The notes below the pieces were generated by a model. The model saw nothing but the letters and a program-made list of their open reading frames with translations, was not told the DNA's origin and did not search any database. Shown one piece after another: positions 43,246 through 52,407 of a DNA stretch of 64,000 nucleotides. Position 1 is the first letter of the stretch. Each line of letters begins with the position of its first letter. Source of the stretch: an uncultured Xenococcaceae cyanobacterium (GTDB lineage Bacteria > Cyanobacteriota > Cyanobacteriia > Cyanobacteriales > Xenococcaceae); the NCBI GenBank assembly GCA_937996665.1, contig CALKUU010000034.1, positions 1 to 64,000 of the forward strand, read 5' to 3'. The translations under genes were made by a program, and so were the position numbers.

Positions 43246-44352
43246 TTAGGAAATTTTATGCTCTTGATTTTTATCAAATAGATGGAAGCGATTTAGATCT
43301 AAAACCAAGTTAACTGTATCTCCTGCCATTAAATTGGATTGGGGATCTATTCTGGCTACTAGTTCATCTCCATGATTGAGTTTGGCATAGATGATTAGTT
43401 CATGACCCATCATTTCTACTAAGTTGACTGTAACTTTGATCTGGAAAGGATTAATTTTGGGGGTTAGGAACTCTTGGCTGTAAATATTTTCTGGTCTAAT
43501 GCCAAAAATAACCTCTTTTCCTAAATATTGTTGATAGCTATTTTGCCGATCTTGGGGCAGGGGGATTTGACAAGATTGGGTCTTGAAAAACAATTGTTGA
43601 TTTTCTTGTTGTAGGATTCCAGACATGAAATTCATGCTAGGGCTACCCATGAAGCCCGCTACAAAAAGATTACTGGGATTTTCGTAAAGTTCTTGCGGAG
43701 TATCTATTTGTTGTAATATGCCTTGATTCATGACTGCAATTCTCGTACCCATTGTCATCGCTTCTACCTGATCGTGGGTCACGTAGATGAATGTTGTCGC
43801 CAGATCTTGGTGAAGTTTGCTTAGTTCTACCCTTGCTTTAGTCCGAAGTTTGGCATCGAGATTTGAGAGTGGTTCATCCATTAAGAAAACATTTGGTTGT
43901 CTGACGATCGCTCTGCCAACTGCAACTCTTTGTCTTTGTCCACCAGAGAGCTGTTTTGGTTTTCTCTGTAAAAGATTTTCAATTCCCAATTGTTGGGCTG
44001 CTGCGGTCACTCGCTGTTTAATTTCTGGTTTTTTATGTCCTTGTAACTCTAAGCTAAATGCCATATTCCCAAAAACTGACATGTGCGGATACAGCGCATA
44101 GGACTGAAAGACCATGGCAATATTGCGATCTTTGGAGGGTATTTCATTTACGCGGCGATCGCCGATATAAATATTGCCGCTAGTAATAGATTCTAAACCT
44201 GCCAACATTCTTAGCGAAGTAGTTTTTCCACAGCCAGAAGGCCCAACGAAAACTAGAAACTCTCCTGTCTCAACTGTAAAATTTAAATCTTTAACAGCGA
44301 CAAATCCATTGTCGTAACGCTTCGTAACTTGCTCAAAACAAACTTTAGCCAC
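43246..44352 (-). CDS. ABC transporter ATPase, UgpC/MalK type
   Basis: A 368-residue ABC ATPase of the CUT1 carbohydrate class. Walker A is GPSGCGKTTSLRMLAG, the Q-loop is in VFQSYALYPHMSV, the signature is LSGGQRQRVAVGRAI and Walker B is VFLMDEPLSNLDAKLR. A C-terminal TOBE/OB domain covers about 280-360. GTG start. No permease or binding-protein gene is adjacent, so it is an orphan that probably serves one or more sugar or glucosylglycerol/glycerol-phosphate importers encoded elsewhere. Confidence 0.93.
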   Translation of the reverse strand: MAKVCFEQVTKRYDNGFVAVKDLNFTVETGEFLVFVGPSGCGKTTSLRMLAGLESITSGNIYIGDRRVNEIPSKDRNIAMVFQSYALYPHMSVFGNMAFSLELQGHKKPEIKQRVTAAAQQLGIENLLQRKPKQLSGGQRQRVAVGRAIVRQPNVFLMDEPLSNLDAKLRTKARVELSKLHQDLATTFIYVTHDQVEAMTMGTRIAVMNQGILQQIDTPQELYENPSNLFVAGFMGSPSMNFMSGILQQENQQLFFKTQSCQIPLPQDRQNSYQQYLGKEVIFGIRPENIYSQEFLTPKINPFQIKVTVNLVEMMGHELIIYAKLNHGDELVARIDPQSNLMAGDTVNLVLDLNRFHLFDKNQEHKIS

Positions 44353-44544
44353 AAACTTTGATACCTAAAAAATAATTTATCTAATCTTTTGACAATATCA
44401 AAAAGAAGAAAAAAATCAATGAAAGGCTATTTGTGTTGTCAGCCAAAATCGTCAAATATTTCTATCCCAGTATCACTACTTTTTTTGAATAGAGAGTAGC
44501 TCCAAGATATAGAATGGTTTCTTGTCCTTTCTCTGCATTAATCT

Positions 44545-44925
44545 ATGTCTCAGCTTGACCAATCTGCCCTGAAAGCTCGAAGTAATTTGTTAATTATGTT
44601 TGTGGTGCATATTGTCTTAGATGTCATTCTCGTGGCTATGGCTAAAGATCTATGGGCTATTAGTCGTATTGTGGTTGCTATTGCTGTGATGTACTTTGTT
44701 TTACAAGGGCGTAAATGGGCAAAGTGGTTTTTGGTGGCTCTTTTTAGTTGTCTGATTGTTGCTTTACTAGCATTGATTGTTGCTCTATCGGCAAAGCTTT
44801 CTCCCATCCTAATTTTTGGTAGCTTAGTGCTGATAGTTCTTAGTGTGATTATTGAAATTTATCTAGTTCTTAATCAGGATTTGAATCGTTATTTTTCTCT
44901 CAAGAGACAAGCTTATAGCTCATAA
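44545..44925 (+). CDS. Small membrane protein with about four transmembrane helices
   Basis: 126 residues, family not recognised. Four hydrophobic helices can be drawn at about 13-32, 38-52, 60-82 and 86-110, with a positively charged loop (QGRKWAKW) between the second and third. Such a pattern is common in small cyanobacterial membrane proteins of unknown role. ATG start. The preceding ABC ATPase is divergent. Confidence 0.6.
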   Translation: MSQLDQSALKARSNLLIMFVVHIVLDVILVAMAKDLWAISRIVVAIAVMYFVLQGRKWAKWFLVALFSCLIVALLALIVALSAKLSPILIFGSLVLIVLSVIIEIYLVLNQDLNRYFSLKRQAYSS

Positions 44926-45018
44926 CCAAAATTTCTAGGGACTTATTCTCCTTTTCAGAGTTTAGTTAATATACTTTTGACAGTATTTAGTCGATAACTT
45001 GATTTGGAATTCGACCTC

Positions 45019-45429
45019 ATGATGAACAATGACAAAATTAATCAATACTTAACTAACCACTCGTTAATTTCTAGTCTAGTTGAGCAACGTCGAGGGGTTT
45101 GGACTTTTGAGTTTGAGCATATTTCGGCTTATATTATGACCGATGATCGTCAAGGTATAGACCGAATGAGGATTATGTCTCTTGTCTGTCAAAATCCTCA
45201 ATCTTTTCCGAAGATCTCAGCGACAAGACTATTGCAGGCTAATTGTCACGAAGCTCTTGATGCGAGGTTTTGTTGCGAACACGATGGCTCGTTATGGTCT
45301 GCTTTCATCCATCGCTTATCGACTTTAGCTGAGGAAGATCTTGACTCTGGTCTTCAGCAGGTGATTACTTTGGTGAAAAGCTTCCCTTTAAAGCTATCTA
45401 GCCTAGATTTTTACTTTAGAGGTCAGTAA
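45019..45429 (+). CDS. YbjN/type III secretion chaperone-like protein
   Basis: 136 residues from the ATG at 45019, instead of the TTG at 45004. It has the alpha-beta-beta-beta-alpha layout of the YbjN/CesT-like chaperone fold: SLISSLVEQRRGVWTFEFEH, then the strands RMRIMSLVCQ and the C-terminal helix AEEDLDSGLQQVITLVKSF. Proteins of this kind are frequent in cyanobacteria without a type III system and are thought to bind peptides. Fold call is by pattern only. Confidence 0.55.
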   Translation: MMNNDKINQYLTNHSLISSLVEQRRGVWTFEFEHISAYIMTDDRQGIDRMRIMSLVCQNPQSFPKISATRLLQANCHEALDARFCCEHDGSLWSAFIHRLSTLAEEDLDSGLQQVITLVKSFPLKLSSLDFYFRGQ

Positions 45430-45477
45430 CCTGAAGATTGAAAATTTGGATCAAAAGCTAAATTTGGTCTGACTATA

Positions 45478-45513
45478 TTATTTACTGAGACTGAATTATT
45501 TACTGAGACTGAA
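45478..45513. repeat. 18-bp perfect tandem duplication
   Basis: TTATTTACTGAGACTGAA occurs twice head-to-tail, 48 bp after the YbjN-like gene. Confidence 0.8.
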
Positions 45514-45613
45514 TGATGCGGATGCAACTCCAGAGACAGGAATTAGTAATTTATTGGATTATTTTAAAGGTTTGATTGATGGCACTGAAACAGCCAATCT
45601 TAATTATCTGTAT

Positions 45614-45819
45614 TTAGTTAGTTGGTTGTTCTAACTGTTTAATTCGTTGTCGATATTCTCGATAGCTTTGTTCGAAATCAGCGATCGCATTTTCAGGAAT
45701 AGCTTTGTTTGCTAATTCTGGATTGGCTTTGAGAAAATCAAATACTTCTTTGATATCTTTTACAAATTTCTTAGTAAAAAAGCGAGTGAAACTGTTTTAG
45801 CAATCTTTTTTACTTTCAT
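45614..45819 (-). pseudogene. Small gene broken by a one-base frameshift
   Basis: Not in the ORF track. ATG at 45819 with AGGATAAC in front of it reads MKVKKIAKTVSLA. The frame then fails at a run of six T. With a seventh T it continues as FFTKKFVKDIKEVFDFLKAN, then PELANKAIPENAIADFEQSY and ends EQPTN, 68 residues in total. The joined product is a plausible basic helical protein with a hydrophobic start. It could be a real pseudogene, a slippery-sequence gene, or a homopolymer sequencing error. Family not recognised. Confidence 0.5.
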
Positions 45820-45886
45820 GAAAGTTATCCTGAATTTTTAACTAACTAGAAATATTTTATCGAGATCGCATTATTTTCTAACCAAC

Positions 45887-46513
45887 ATGAATACTTATTC
45901 CAAGTTTGCCGAACTGTCTCCAACCTTCTATGCCGATGCAGGCTTGAAGCGAGAACAATTTATGGATATGGGGATTAAGCAGATGTGGCAGGGTATGTCT
46001 CGAATTGCGGGATCGGTTTGTACCGTGAGTTGCCCTCCAGGAGATAACCTGATGCTCCATGCTGCTATTTATCGTGCCGAACCAGGTTCAATTATTGTGG
46101 TGCAAGCAGGAGACATAAAATATGCTCTCTCTGGAGGAAATGTTTGTGCCACAGCCCAAGAAAGGGGCATCGCTGGTTTTATTATTGATGGAGTTATCCG
46201 CGATATTGCAGAAGTCCGAGAAGCGAAATTTCCTGTCTTTGCGCGGGGTATCTCACCAATACCTGGCAAGAAAAAAGCCCTAGGAACTCTCAACAAACCC
46301 ATAATCTGTGGCGGAGTTGGGGTAAATCCAGGGGACATTGCGATCGCAGATGAAGAAGGTATTGCCATTTTACCCGCAAAGCAAAGCGAAGAACTTTGGC
46401 TAAATGCCAAACAAAAAGCCGAGCAGGATGAAGCCCTTACCCTCAAAGATTGGCAAACCAACCACCGCAATAAGATTGAGAAAATTCTTCATGATCTTAA
46501 TTTTGAAGGTTAG
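45887..46513 (+). CDS. RraA-like protein (HMG/CHA aldolase superfamily)
   Basis: A 208-residue member of the RraA/4-carboxy-4-hydroxy-2-oxoadipate aldolase family. The conserved core is GGNVCATAQERGIAGFIIDG followed by VIRDIAEV, where the Arg-Asp pair binds substrate and metal in the aldolases. VNPGDIAIADEEGIAILP is the typical C-terminal stretch. Some family members decarboxylate oxaloacetate, others bind RNase E (RraA). The length and intact RD motif favour an enzyme, but its substrate is open. Confidence 0.87.
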   Translation: MNTYSKFAELSPTFYADAGLKREQFMDMGIKQMWQGMSRIAGSVCTVSCPPGDNLMLHAAIYRAEPGSIIVVQAGDIKYALSGGNVCATAQERGIAGFIIDGVIRDIAEVREAKFPVFARGISPIPGKKKALGTLNKPIICGGVGVNPGDIAIADEEGIAILPAKQSEELWLNAKQKAEQDEALTLKDWQTNHRNKIEKILHDLNFEG

Positions 46514-46674
46514 AGGCGCAAAATGGAGATATTCTACTTAACGAAGGGCAAAGTAAATAAATGTTTAATTGCTTTGCTATCTATAGTGATGAGATTGATG
46601 GTTGTGGCTTGCAAAACACTCTTATTAATAATGAATCTGTAGTAAAAACAAATTAGATCCGAGCATCCAAATAA

Positions 46675-48081
46675 ATGAATACCTGGTATAAGGCGATCGC
46701 CCAACCCGCAACAGAATTTGAGCAGACAACTCTAAGATTACTTGAAGGGGAAATTCCTGCTCAGCTTCAGGGAACTCTCTATCGTAATGGCCCTGCTAGA
46801 TTAGCGATCGGTAAGCAAAAAGTGGGGCATTGGTTTGACGGGGATGGAGCGATTTTAGGGGTTAACTTTGCTGGACAGATGGCAACGGCTACCTACAAAT
46901 ATGTGCAAACTCAAGGTTATCTTGCTGAGCTACAGGCGCAAAAGTATTTATTTGCCAACTATGGAATGACTGCGGCTGGAGCTTTTTGGAATAACATTTT
47001 CAAACCAGTCAAAAATAGTGCTAACACTTCTGTCTTGGCTCTTGAAGATCGCTTACTTGCCTTATGGGAAGGCGGTTCTCCCCATGGCTTAGATTTAGAA
47101 ACACTCGCTACTAAGGGCGCTGATAATTTGGCTGATACCTTAGATAAGTTGCCTTTTTCTGCCCATCCCAAAATAGATCCAGTAACAGGGGAAATTTTTA
47201 ATTTTGGGGTTAATCCAGGTAGTAAGAATACTTTGTACTTGTATCGGTGTGATGCGTCGGGAAAAATTATTCGCCAAGGTAGTTTCAATTTGTCCGGGTT
47301 ACCGATTATTCATGATTTTGTTTTGGCAGGAGACTATCTCGTGTTTTTCATCTCTCCGATCAGGACGAACACACTCTCTCTTTTGCTGGGCAGAAAATCT
47401 TATAGCGATGCCATGAAATGGCAACCTAAGTTGGGTACGCAAATTTTAATTTTTGATCGTGATGATTTATCTTTGGTTAGCCAAAATCGAACTGATCCCT
47501 GGTATCAATGGCACTACAGTAACGGGTATTTAAATCGCGATCGCCAGATTGTGATTGAATTTATTCGTTATCCCAATTTTCAAACCAATGAATTTCTTCG
47601 CGAAGTCGCTACAGGCGAAATTAAAACCAAAGCAAAAGGAACATTGTGGCAAGTGATTGTTAATCCTAAAACGGCGAAAGTGATGGAGAATAAGCAGTTA
47701 CTAGATCGCCAATGCGAATTTCCCACTGTCGCTCCAGCTAAGGTTGGACAATCTTGGCGCTATACCTATCTAAATACTCATCTGGATAATCAAGATCGTG
47801 GTCAAGAACTATTCACTGCGATCGCTAGATTTGATCGTCAGACAGGTGATTTGGCTGTTTCCCAAATGGGAGAAAACTTTTACCCTGCCGAACCGCTCTT
47901 CGTGCCCAGGACAAACGAAAATGATTCTGGCTGGATAATTACAGTTGTTTTTAACGGCAATTTGGATCGTAGTGAGGTTTGGATTTACCAGAGCGATCGC
48001 TTAGCCGAAAAGCCGGTTTGTCGCCTAGTATTGCCCAGCGTCATTCCCCATAGTTTTCACGGTACTTGGAAAGCAGCTTGA
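46675..48081 (+). CDS. Carotenoid oxygenase (apocarotenoid cleavage) family protein
   Basis: A 468-residue seven-bladed propeller dioxygenase. The opening QLQGTLYRNGPARLAIG and HWFDGDGAILGV are typical. Iron-binding histidines can be assigned to LPFSAHPKIDP, PIIHDFVLA, WYQWHYSNGY and the final IPHSFHGTW. It resembles the cyanobacterial apocarotenal oxygenase (Diox1/ACO) that makes retinal from apocarotenals, though other double-bond specificity is possible. A short GGAGTTC tandem array lies after its stop. Confidence 0.92.
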   Translation: MNTWYKAIAQPATEFEQTTLRLLEGEIPAQLQGTLYRNGPARLAIGKQKVGHWFDGDGAILGVNFAGQMATATYKYVQTQGYLAELQAQKYLFANYGMTAAGAFWNNIFKPVKNSANTSVLALEDRLLALWEGGSPHGLDLETLATKGADNLADTLDKLPFSAHPKIDPVTGEIFNFGVNPGSKNTLYLYRCDASGKIIRQGSFNLSGLPIIHDFVLAGDYLVFFISPIRTNTLSLLLGRKSYSDAMKWQPKLGTQILIFDRDDLSLVSQNRTDPWYQWHYSNGYLNRDRQIVIEFIRYPNFQTNEFLREVATGEIKTKAKGTLWQVIVNPKTAKVMENKQLLDRQCEFPTVAPAKVGQSWRYTYLNTHLDNQDRGQELFTAIARFDRQTGDLAVSQMGENFYPAEPLFVPRTNENDSGWIITVVFNGNLDRSEVWIYQSDRLAEKPVCRLVLPSVIPHSFHGTWKAA

Positions 48082-48120
48082 TGATCTGTCAATTTTGTTT
48101 CGAGCGAGATAGAGGGATTA

Positions 48121-48140
48121 GGAGTTCGGAGTTCGGAGTT
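48121..48140. repeat. Short GGAGTTC tandem array
   Basis: GGAGTTCGGAGTTCGGAGTT, almost three 7-bp units, lies between the convergent carotenoid oxygenase and helicase-like genes. It is a typical cyanobacterial intergenic microrepeat. Confidence 0.7.
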
Positions 48141-48171
48141 TTAATACAGTCAAATGTCGTTGTTACGAAGA

Positions 48172-50286
48172 CTAGTCAATTTGCCTGGATGCTTGTACAA
48201 GAGGGAACAAGGCTCCTATTTGCTCGGCTCCATTGACTCCTAAATCACTGTGGCAAAGAATCACTTTTTCGGAAACTCGACCGAATAAATCCTGGATAAT
48301 TCTGGCTAGTCTTTGTTGATCCATTAGGTATTGATCCTCCGGAAACCAACTTTGTCCAGACCATTCTTGTAAAAACAATTGGGCACCGAATAAAATCGCC
48401 GAGCCGCCTTGTTCCCATAGAGAGGAACCAGCATCGAGCCAATAGTGAAAACGATGAGCAGTCCGTAAGGAGCGATATTGGAAGATTGTCGCTAAAGAAA
48501 CAGCATTCTTAACCGTGGTAAATTGATTATTCTTTTGATGGTTAGCAGCGATCGTTCCTCGACGAAGTAGGGAAATAAATTGAGCCACTGTCACTGCCTG
48601 GGTTTGCAAGGTAGGCTGAGTTTGTCTTAATCTACGGTCGACTTCCCAATAATGCTGAGCCGATTCCATTAATTTGCGTAATGAGGACAGGGTGTTGTTG
48701 TTCTTGATCTCGCTACTTTTGCCCAAAAAGTAATTGATTGCCCTGCTTAAAAAAATTGCTGGAGTCACATAGCATTGTTTTTGCTGTTCTACCTTGTTGG
48801 ATTCAACCCAATTACAAATTTTGTGATAGGCACTTGCTGCTTGATTTCCCAACCTGTCCCAGCGTGAAAAAGATTCGATCGCCAATAAATCGGGCAACTC
48901 GGAATCTACTTGATAACAATGATCTGCAATTAAGCCTGCTCGAACTGGATCGATTTGGGGAACTAATCCGGTTTGCGTAGAAACCTGAGACAAAATAGTT
49001 AACATTTCGGCAATTGAATCTCGATCAACTAATCTTCCTATGCCGGGATAAACCAAGGCCATTAAAGTCAAAAGAGATCTGACTGTGGGATCACTAATTA
49101 ACGGGCGTTGTTCATTTACTGGAGTTACCGCGATGCCTTGAGCTGATAACATTTCGATTAGAGTATAGCGACCAATTTCATCTAGCCCAGGGGCAATAAT
49201 CGCAATCTCTTGAAGGGGGATACCTTGCTCTTTAACTGTTCGCACAAGATGTTGACTGGTGGCGCGCAATAGCTCTGCACGAGAAATAACCTGAATTGAC
49301 TGCACAAAATCAGGAAAATCGCTGCCATAAACGTTTTCAAAAATTATCTGTTGTGCCAAGTTAGAACATTGATGAGCTATTGGTGGTTGAGCTATTGCTG
49401 ATTCTGTTGGCTTCAGTTCAATTTTTTGACAACGCTGGGCAAGTTTGTGTAAATAGTTGGGGTCAGCATTTAATCCCAAGCGAATTTGACCATGAGGATT
49501 GTAAGTGAATATTCCCTTAACTCCCTGATCCAATAACAACTCAAATAGATCTGCGGCGATCGCTGGATAATCATCTGTATCATCAGCCAAGATAATTTGA
49601 TGTCTTTGCCTTAAATGTTGTTGATATTGAGGATTAAGTAGTAAATATCGCCAATAAAGCTCATAAATAAGTCCATAAGTTAAAATTCCTCTTTGTAAAC
49701 ACCATTCCCTCCATTGCAGAAGTAATTCCCCTATCCGATTATAAAGATTAAGATCAGTTGTCCTTTCTGGAAAACCTTGTTCTAAAATCGTGGGAATTTC
49801 GTCAGGTGTAATCCCGCTAGAGCCTGCTAGTTGTAGTAAGTCTAAAGTCTGCCTGACAAAGCGATATTCTCCATTTTCTTTGGTCAGTATTTCCCAATCA
49901 GGTTCCTCTCGCCATAATTTGGTAGCTAGTTCTTGTTCTGTTTCTGGGCGTAATCTGAGGGGAAATTGCGCTTTGATTTCTAGTTGCTTGAAAATTAATG
50001 GCCAGAATAAAACTACTTCGTCAACAATAAAACCTACGGGTGTCTTACAAATTATGGGGTAAGTGCCTTCTACTGATTCGGCAAGGCGATCGCTCAACTC
50101 CAAACGATTCTGATTATTGGCAGCAAAGACCAAAATAGCATCCGTTAGACCCTCTTTCGCCAATCGTTCTGGCTGACGATTAACTCTTAGAGCTACCCAT
50201 TGACGAAATTCTTTAACTAAATATTCAGTCTTGCCAACTCTAGTTGTACCTTCAATCCATAAAGAATTTGATTGTCTACGATGCAT
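48172..50286 (-). CDS. SF1 (UvrD/AddB-like) helicase-related protein
   Basis: A 704-residue protein related to UvrD/RecB/AddB-type helicases. Walker A is degenerate but readable (WIEGTTRVGKTEYLVKEF). The DEAD-equivalent Walker B reads HQIILADDTDDYPA, with Asp-Asp instead of Asp-Glu, followed by the motif III-like GIFTYNPHGQIRLG. Motif IV-like IAIIAPGLDEIGRYT is present, and the C-terminal motif VI is hard to find. No PD-(D/E)XK domain is seen at the end. It could be the inactive-helicase (AddB-type) partner of a nuclease-helicase pair. The single-domain nuclease at 16.3 kb is a possible associate, which is speculative. Confidence 0.65.
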   Translation of the reverse strand: MHRRQSNSLWIEGTTRVGKTEYLVKEFRQWVALRVNRQPERLAKEGLTDAILVFAANNQNRLELSDRLAESVEGTYPIICKTPVGFIVDEVVLFWPLIFKQLEIKAQFPLRLRPETEQELATKLWREEPDWEILTKENGEYRFVRQTLDLLQLAGSSGITPDEIPTILEQGFPERTTDLNLYNRIGELLLQWREWCLQRGILTYGLIYELYWRYLLLNPQYQQHLRQRHQIILADDTDDYPAIAADLFELLLDQGVKGIFTYNPHGQIRLGLNADPNYLHKLAQRCQKIELKPTESAIAQPPIAHQCSNLAQQIIFENVYGSDFPDFVQSIQVISRAELLRATSQHLVRTVKEQGIPLQEIAIIAPGLDEIGRYTLIEMLSAQGIAVTPVNEQRPLISDPTVRSLLTLMALVYPGIGRLVDRDSIAEMLTILSQVSTQTGLVPQIDPVRAGLIADHCYQVDSELPDLLAIESFSRWDRLGNQAASAYHKICNWVESNKVEQQKQCYVTPAIFLSRAINYFLGKSSEIKNNNTLSSLRKLMESAQHYWEVDRRLRQTQPTLQTQAVTVAQFISLLRRGTIAANHQKNNQFTTVKNAVSLATIFQYRSLRTAHRFHYWLDAGSSLWEQGGSAILFGAQLFLQEWSGQSWFPEDQYLMDQQRLARIIQDLFGRVSEKVILCHSDLGVNGAEQIGALFPLVQASRQID

Positions 50287-50476
50287 AAAGCACTATCTGA
50301 AATTACAGTAATCTCTAAGCAAATCCTGAATCTCTAAGCAAATTCTGGTGAACTTAGCAAAAATAATTATAAAGTGTTTTTTTAGCTGATCACTTGATCT
50401 AGCTAACAATATCATTAATTAATTGATCTCTTTAACCTTCACTAAAGACAGACTAGCGGAAGGAATAAATCAATTG

Positions 50477-51331
50477 TTAATTGACCGTATACGTGACCTC
50501 TTGGACTTGTCCCGGTTTACCTAAGATTTTCTCCTTTCCTTGATTATAGGTAACTACTACCCCACCTGCATTTCCTGCAATTATATTGATCTGTTCTTTT
50601 CCTTGCCAACTTCGTTTAGATCCCTTGGCTAAAGTTCCCTCAAATTTAACTTTTCCATCCACTACTACTTTTAACCAACAACGCTCCTTAAGATCAATAT
50701 CGACAACTACAGACTCAGAATTATTGCTGCTAGATTGCGAAACAAACTGAGACGGGGATGCGGAAGAAATCGTAGTAGGAACATTCCCGTTTAATGGGGT
50801 TTCCTGATTACTTAGCGATATATTTTGTTCTGGAACAGCTTGATTATTAACAACAACTGGTTCTTCAACCAGAGATGCAATAGATCTAATTGCGACTACT
50901 ACTAAAGTTAGGTAAAGCAGATAGAGATGGGCAGGTTTTAATTGAAATCCCTTTGATTCTCTAGGCTGATTATGCTTGGTTTTGGCATCCAAACTAATAT
51001 GTGAACTTCTTCTAGATCTACTAGATTTACCTTGTTGAGAATGAACTTTAACCTTGGGTGATTTTTGGCTAGCAATACTGGTTTCTTCGTGAGCTAATTT
51101 TTCATAATCCCAGTTCGCAACTGTGCCGATTGCCTTAGCGTATTTAGCTATTAACGCTTTAATATAAAAAGGTTCTGGTAAATCTTGTAAATTACCTTTT
51201 TCGATAGCGACAATCACACGCTTAGATATCATCGTGTGTTTCGCTATTTGATCCACTGTCAAATTTTTTTCAAGACGAATCCGAGAAAATCTTGCGCCAA
51301 TTTCTTTTAACTTTTTCTCTAAAGGAGACAT
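50477..51331 (-). CDS. RodZ-like helix-turn-helix membrane protein
   Basis: A 284-residue bitopic protein. The N-terminal cytoplasmic HTH at about 10-75 (RFSRIRLEKNLTVDQIAKHT, then RVIVAIEKGNLQDLPEPFYI) is the RodZ type that binds MreB. A basic linker leads to one transmembrane helix at about 148-166 (YLLYLTLVVVAIRSI). The periplasmic DUF4115-like beta domain closes the protein (CWLKVVVDGKVKFEGTLAKG). This is the RodZ architecture, a cell-shape factor. It is on the same strand as the downstream-oriented pseudouridine synthase, 74 bp apart. Confidence 0.82.
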   Translation of the reverse strand: MSPLEKKLKEIGARFSRIRLEKNLTVDQIAKHTMISKRVIVAIEKGNLQDLPEPFYIKALIAKYAKAIGTVANWDYEKLAHEETSIASQKSPKVKVHSQQGKSSRSRRSSHISLDAKTKHNQPRESKGFQLKPAHLYLLYLTLVVVAIRSIASLVEEPVVVNNQAVPEQNISLSNQETPLNGNVPTTISSASPSQFVSQSSSNNSESVVVDIDLKERCWLKVVVDGKVKFEGTLAKGSKRSWQGKEQINIIAGNAGGVVVTYNQGKEKILGKPGQVQEVTYTVN

Positions 51332-51405
51332 AGAATAAAACTGGGAATTTAGTAAGGTGATAAATTGTCCACAATCAACAGGGAAAAGATGCTTCTTTCT
51401 CTTTG

Positions 51406-52215
51406 CTAGTTTTGTATTTGATCTCTCTTTGTAATTGATTTTCGCTCAATAGGCTTACAATTAGAAGGCTTTTTTAATGTAGTTTGCAAAAACTTAACCT
51501 CTGTCAAGGTCAAATGACGATACTCTCCTAAAAAAAGACTTTTACCTGTAGCATTTTGTAATGTAATTGAGGCAATAGCAATTCTATGTAAACTAATGAC
51601 TTTGTACCCGAAATATTCGGCAACACGTCTTATCTGTCTATTTCTGCCTTCGGTTAAAACTATTTCAATTAATGTTTGAGTCGCTTTAATTTCTAACACC
51701 TTAACCGTTGCAGGTAAAGTTTTTCGTTCCGATAAAATAATGCCTTTTCGCCAAAGCTCAAGTTGATTATGGGTTGGGCAACCATTCAGAACAACGCGGT
51801 AAGTCTTGGGCAAATGATAGCGGGGGTGAGTTAGATTTAAAGTCAGTGCACCATCGTTTGTCAACAATAAAGCGCCAGTAGAATTTATATCCAGTCTGCC
51901 AACAGGGTGAATTCCTTGTCCGGATTGTAACTTGGTTGGTAATAAGTCAAGGATGGTTTTTCGATCTTGAGGATCATCACAGGTAGAAACTACTCCAAGA
52001 GGCTTGTTAATTAATAAATAAACTGGTGAAGGGCGAAGATGTTTTTGAATAATTTGATCATCAACCTCTAATTGATCTACTGAAATATCTACTTTATCTC
52101 CTAGTTTGGCAATCCGCCTGTTAAGCTTAACTCGTCCAGATAAAATCATTTTTTCTGCTTGTCTACGAGAGGCAATTCCCCACTGAGACAAGATTTTTTG
52201 TATCCGTTCTGCCAT
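51406..52215 (-). CDS. rluB: RluB/RsuA-family rRNA pseudouridine synthase
   Basis: A 269-residue enzyme that isomerises a uridine in 23S rRNA (RluB-type) or 16S rRNA (RsuA-type). The S4 RNA-binding domain is at about 1-60 (RIQKILSQWGIASRRQAEKM). The catalytic Asp lies in PVGRLDINSTGALLLTNDG near residue 105, and EGRNRQIRRVAEYFGY is the conserved RNA-contact loop. The S4 domain and overall length fit RluB. The last 25 residues are basic and unordered. Confidence 0.9.
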   Translation of the reverse strand: MAERIQKILSQWGIASRRQAEKMILSGRVKLNRRIAKLGDKVDISVDQLEVDDQIIQKHLRPSPVYLLINKPLGVVSTCDDPQDRKTILDLLPTKLQSGQGIHPVGRLDINSTGALLLTNDGALTLNLTHPRYHLPKTYRVVLNGCPTHNQLELWRKGIILSERKTLPATVKVLEIKATQTLIEIVLTEGRNRQIRRVAEYFGYKVISLHRIAIASITLQNATGKSLFLGEYRHLTLTEVKFLQTTLKKPSNCKPIERKSITKRDQIQN

Positions 52216-52407
52216 AGTTTAATCTGTATTAGTAGTCTCAATATATTACATAACAAAAAATTAAATTAAAGATGTTCGTTTCTAAATTTAGATAATGTTG
52301 TTTTTGTAAGAATTAGAAATCATCGAAGTATCTTAACTTAAGGTAAACCGTTCTACTTTATGTGGTCATTTAAAAAGTAGTCCTTTCGGACGAATAATAA
52401 TATCTTT

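Noticed and set aside
45473-45634. Open frame overlapping the 18-bp tandem repeat
   Set aside because: No normal start codon, repetitive beginning, and it overlaps the better supported frameshifted gene on the other strand.
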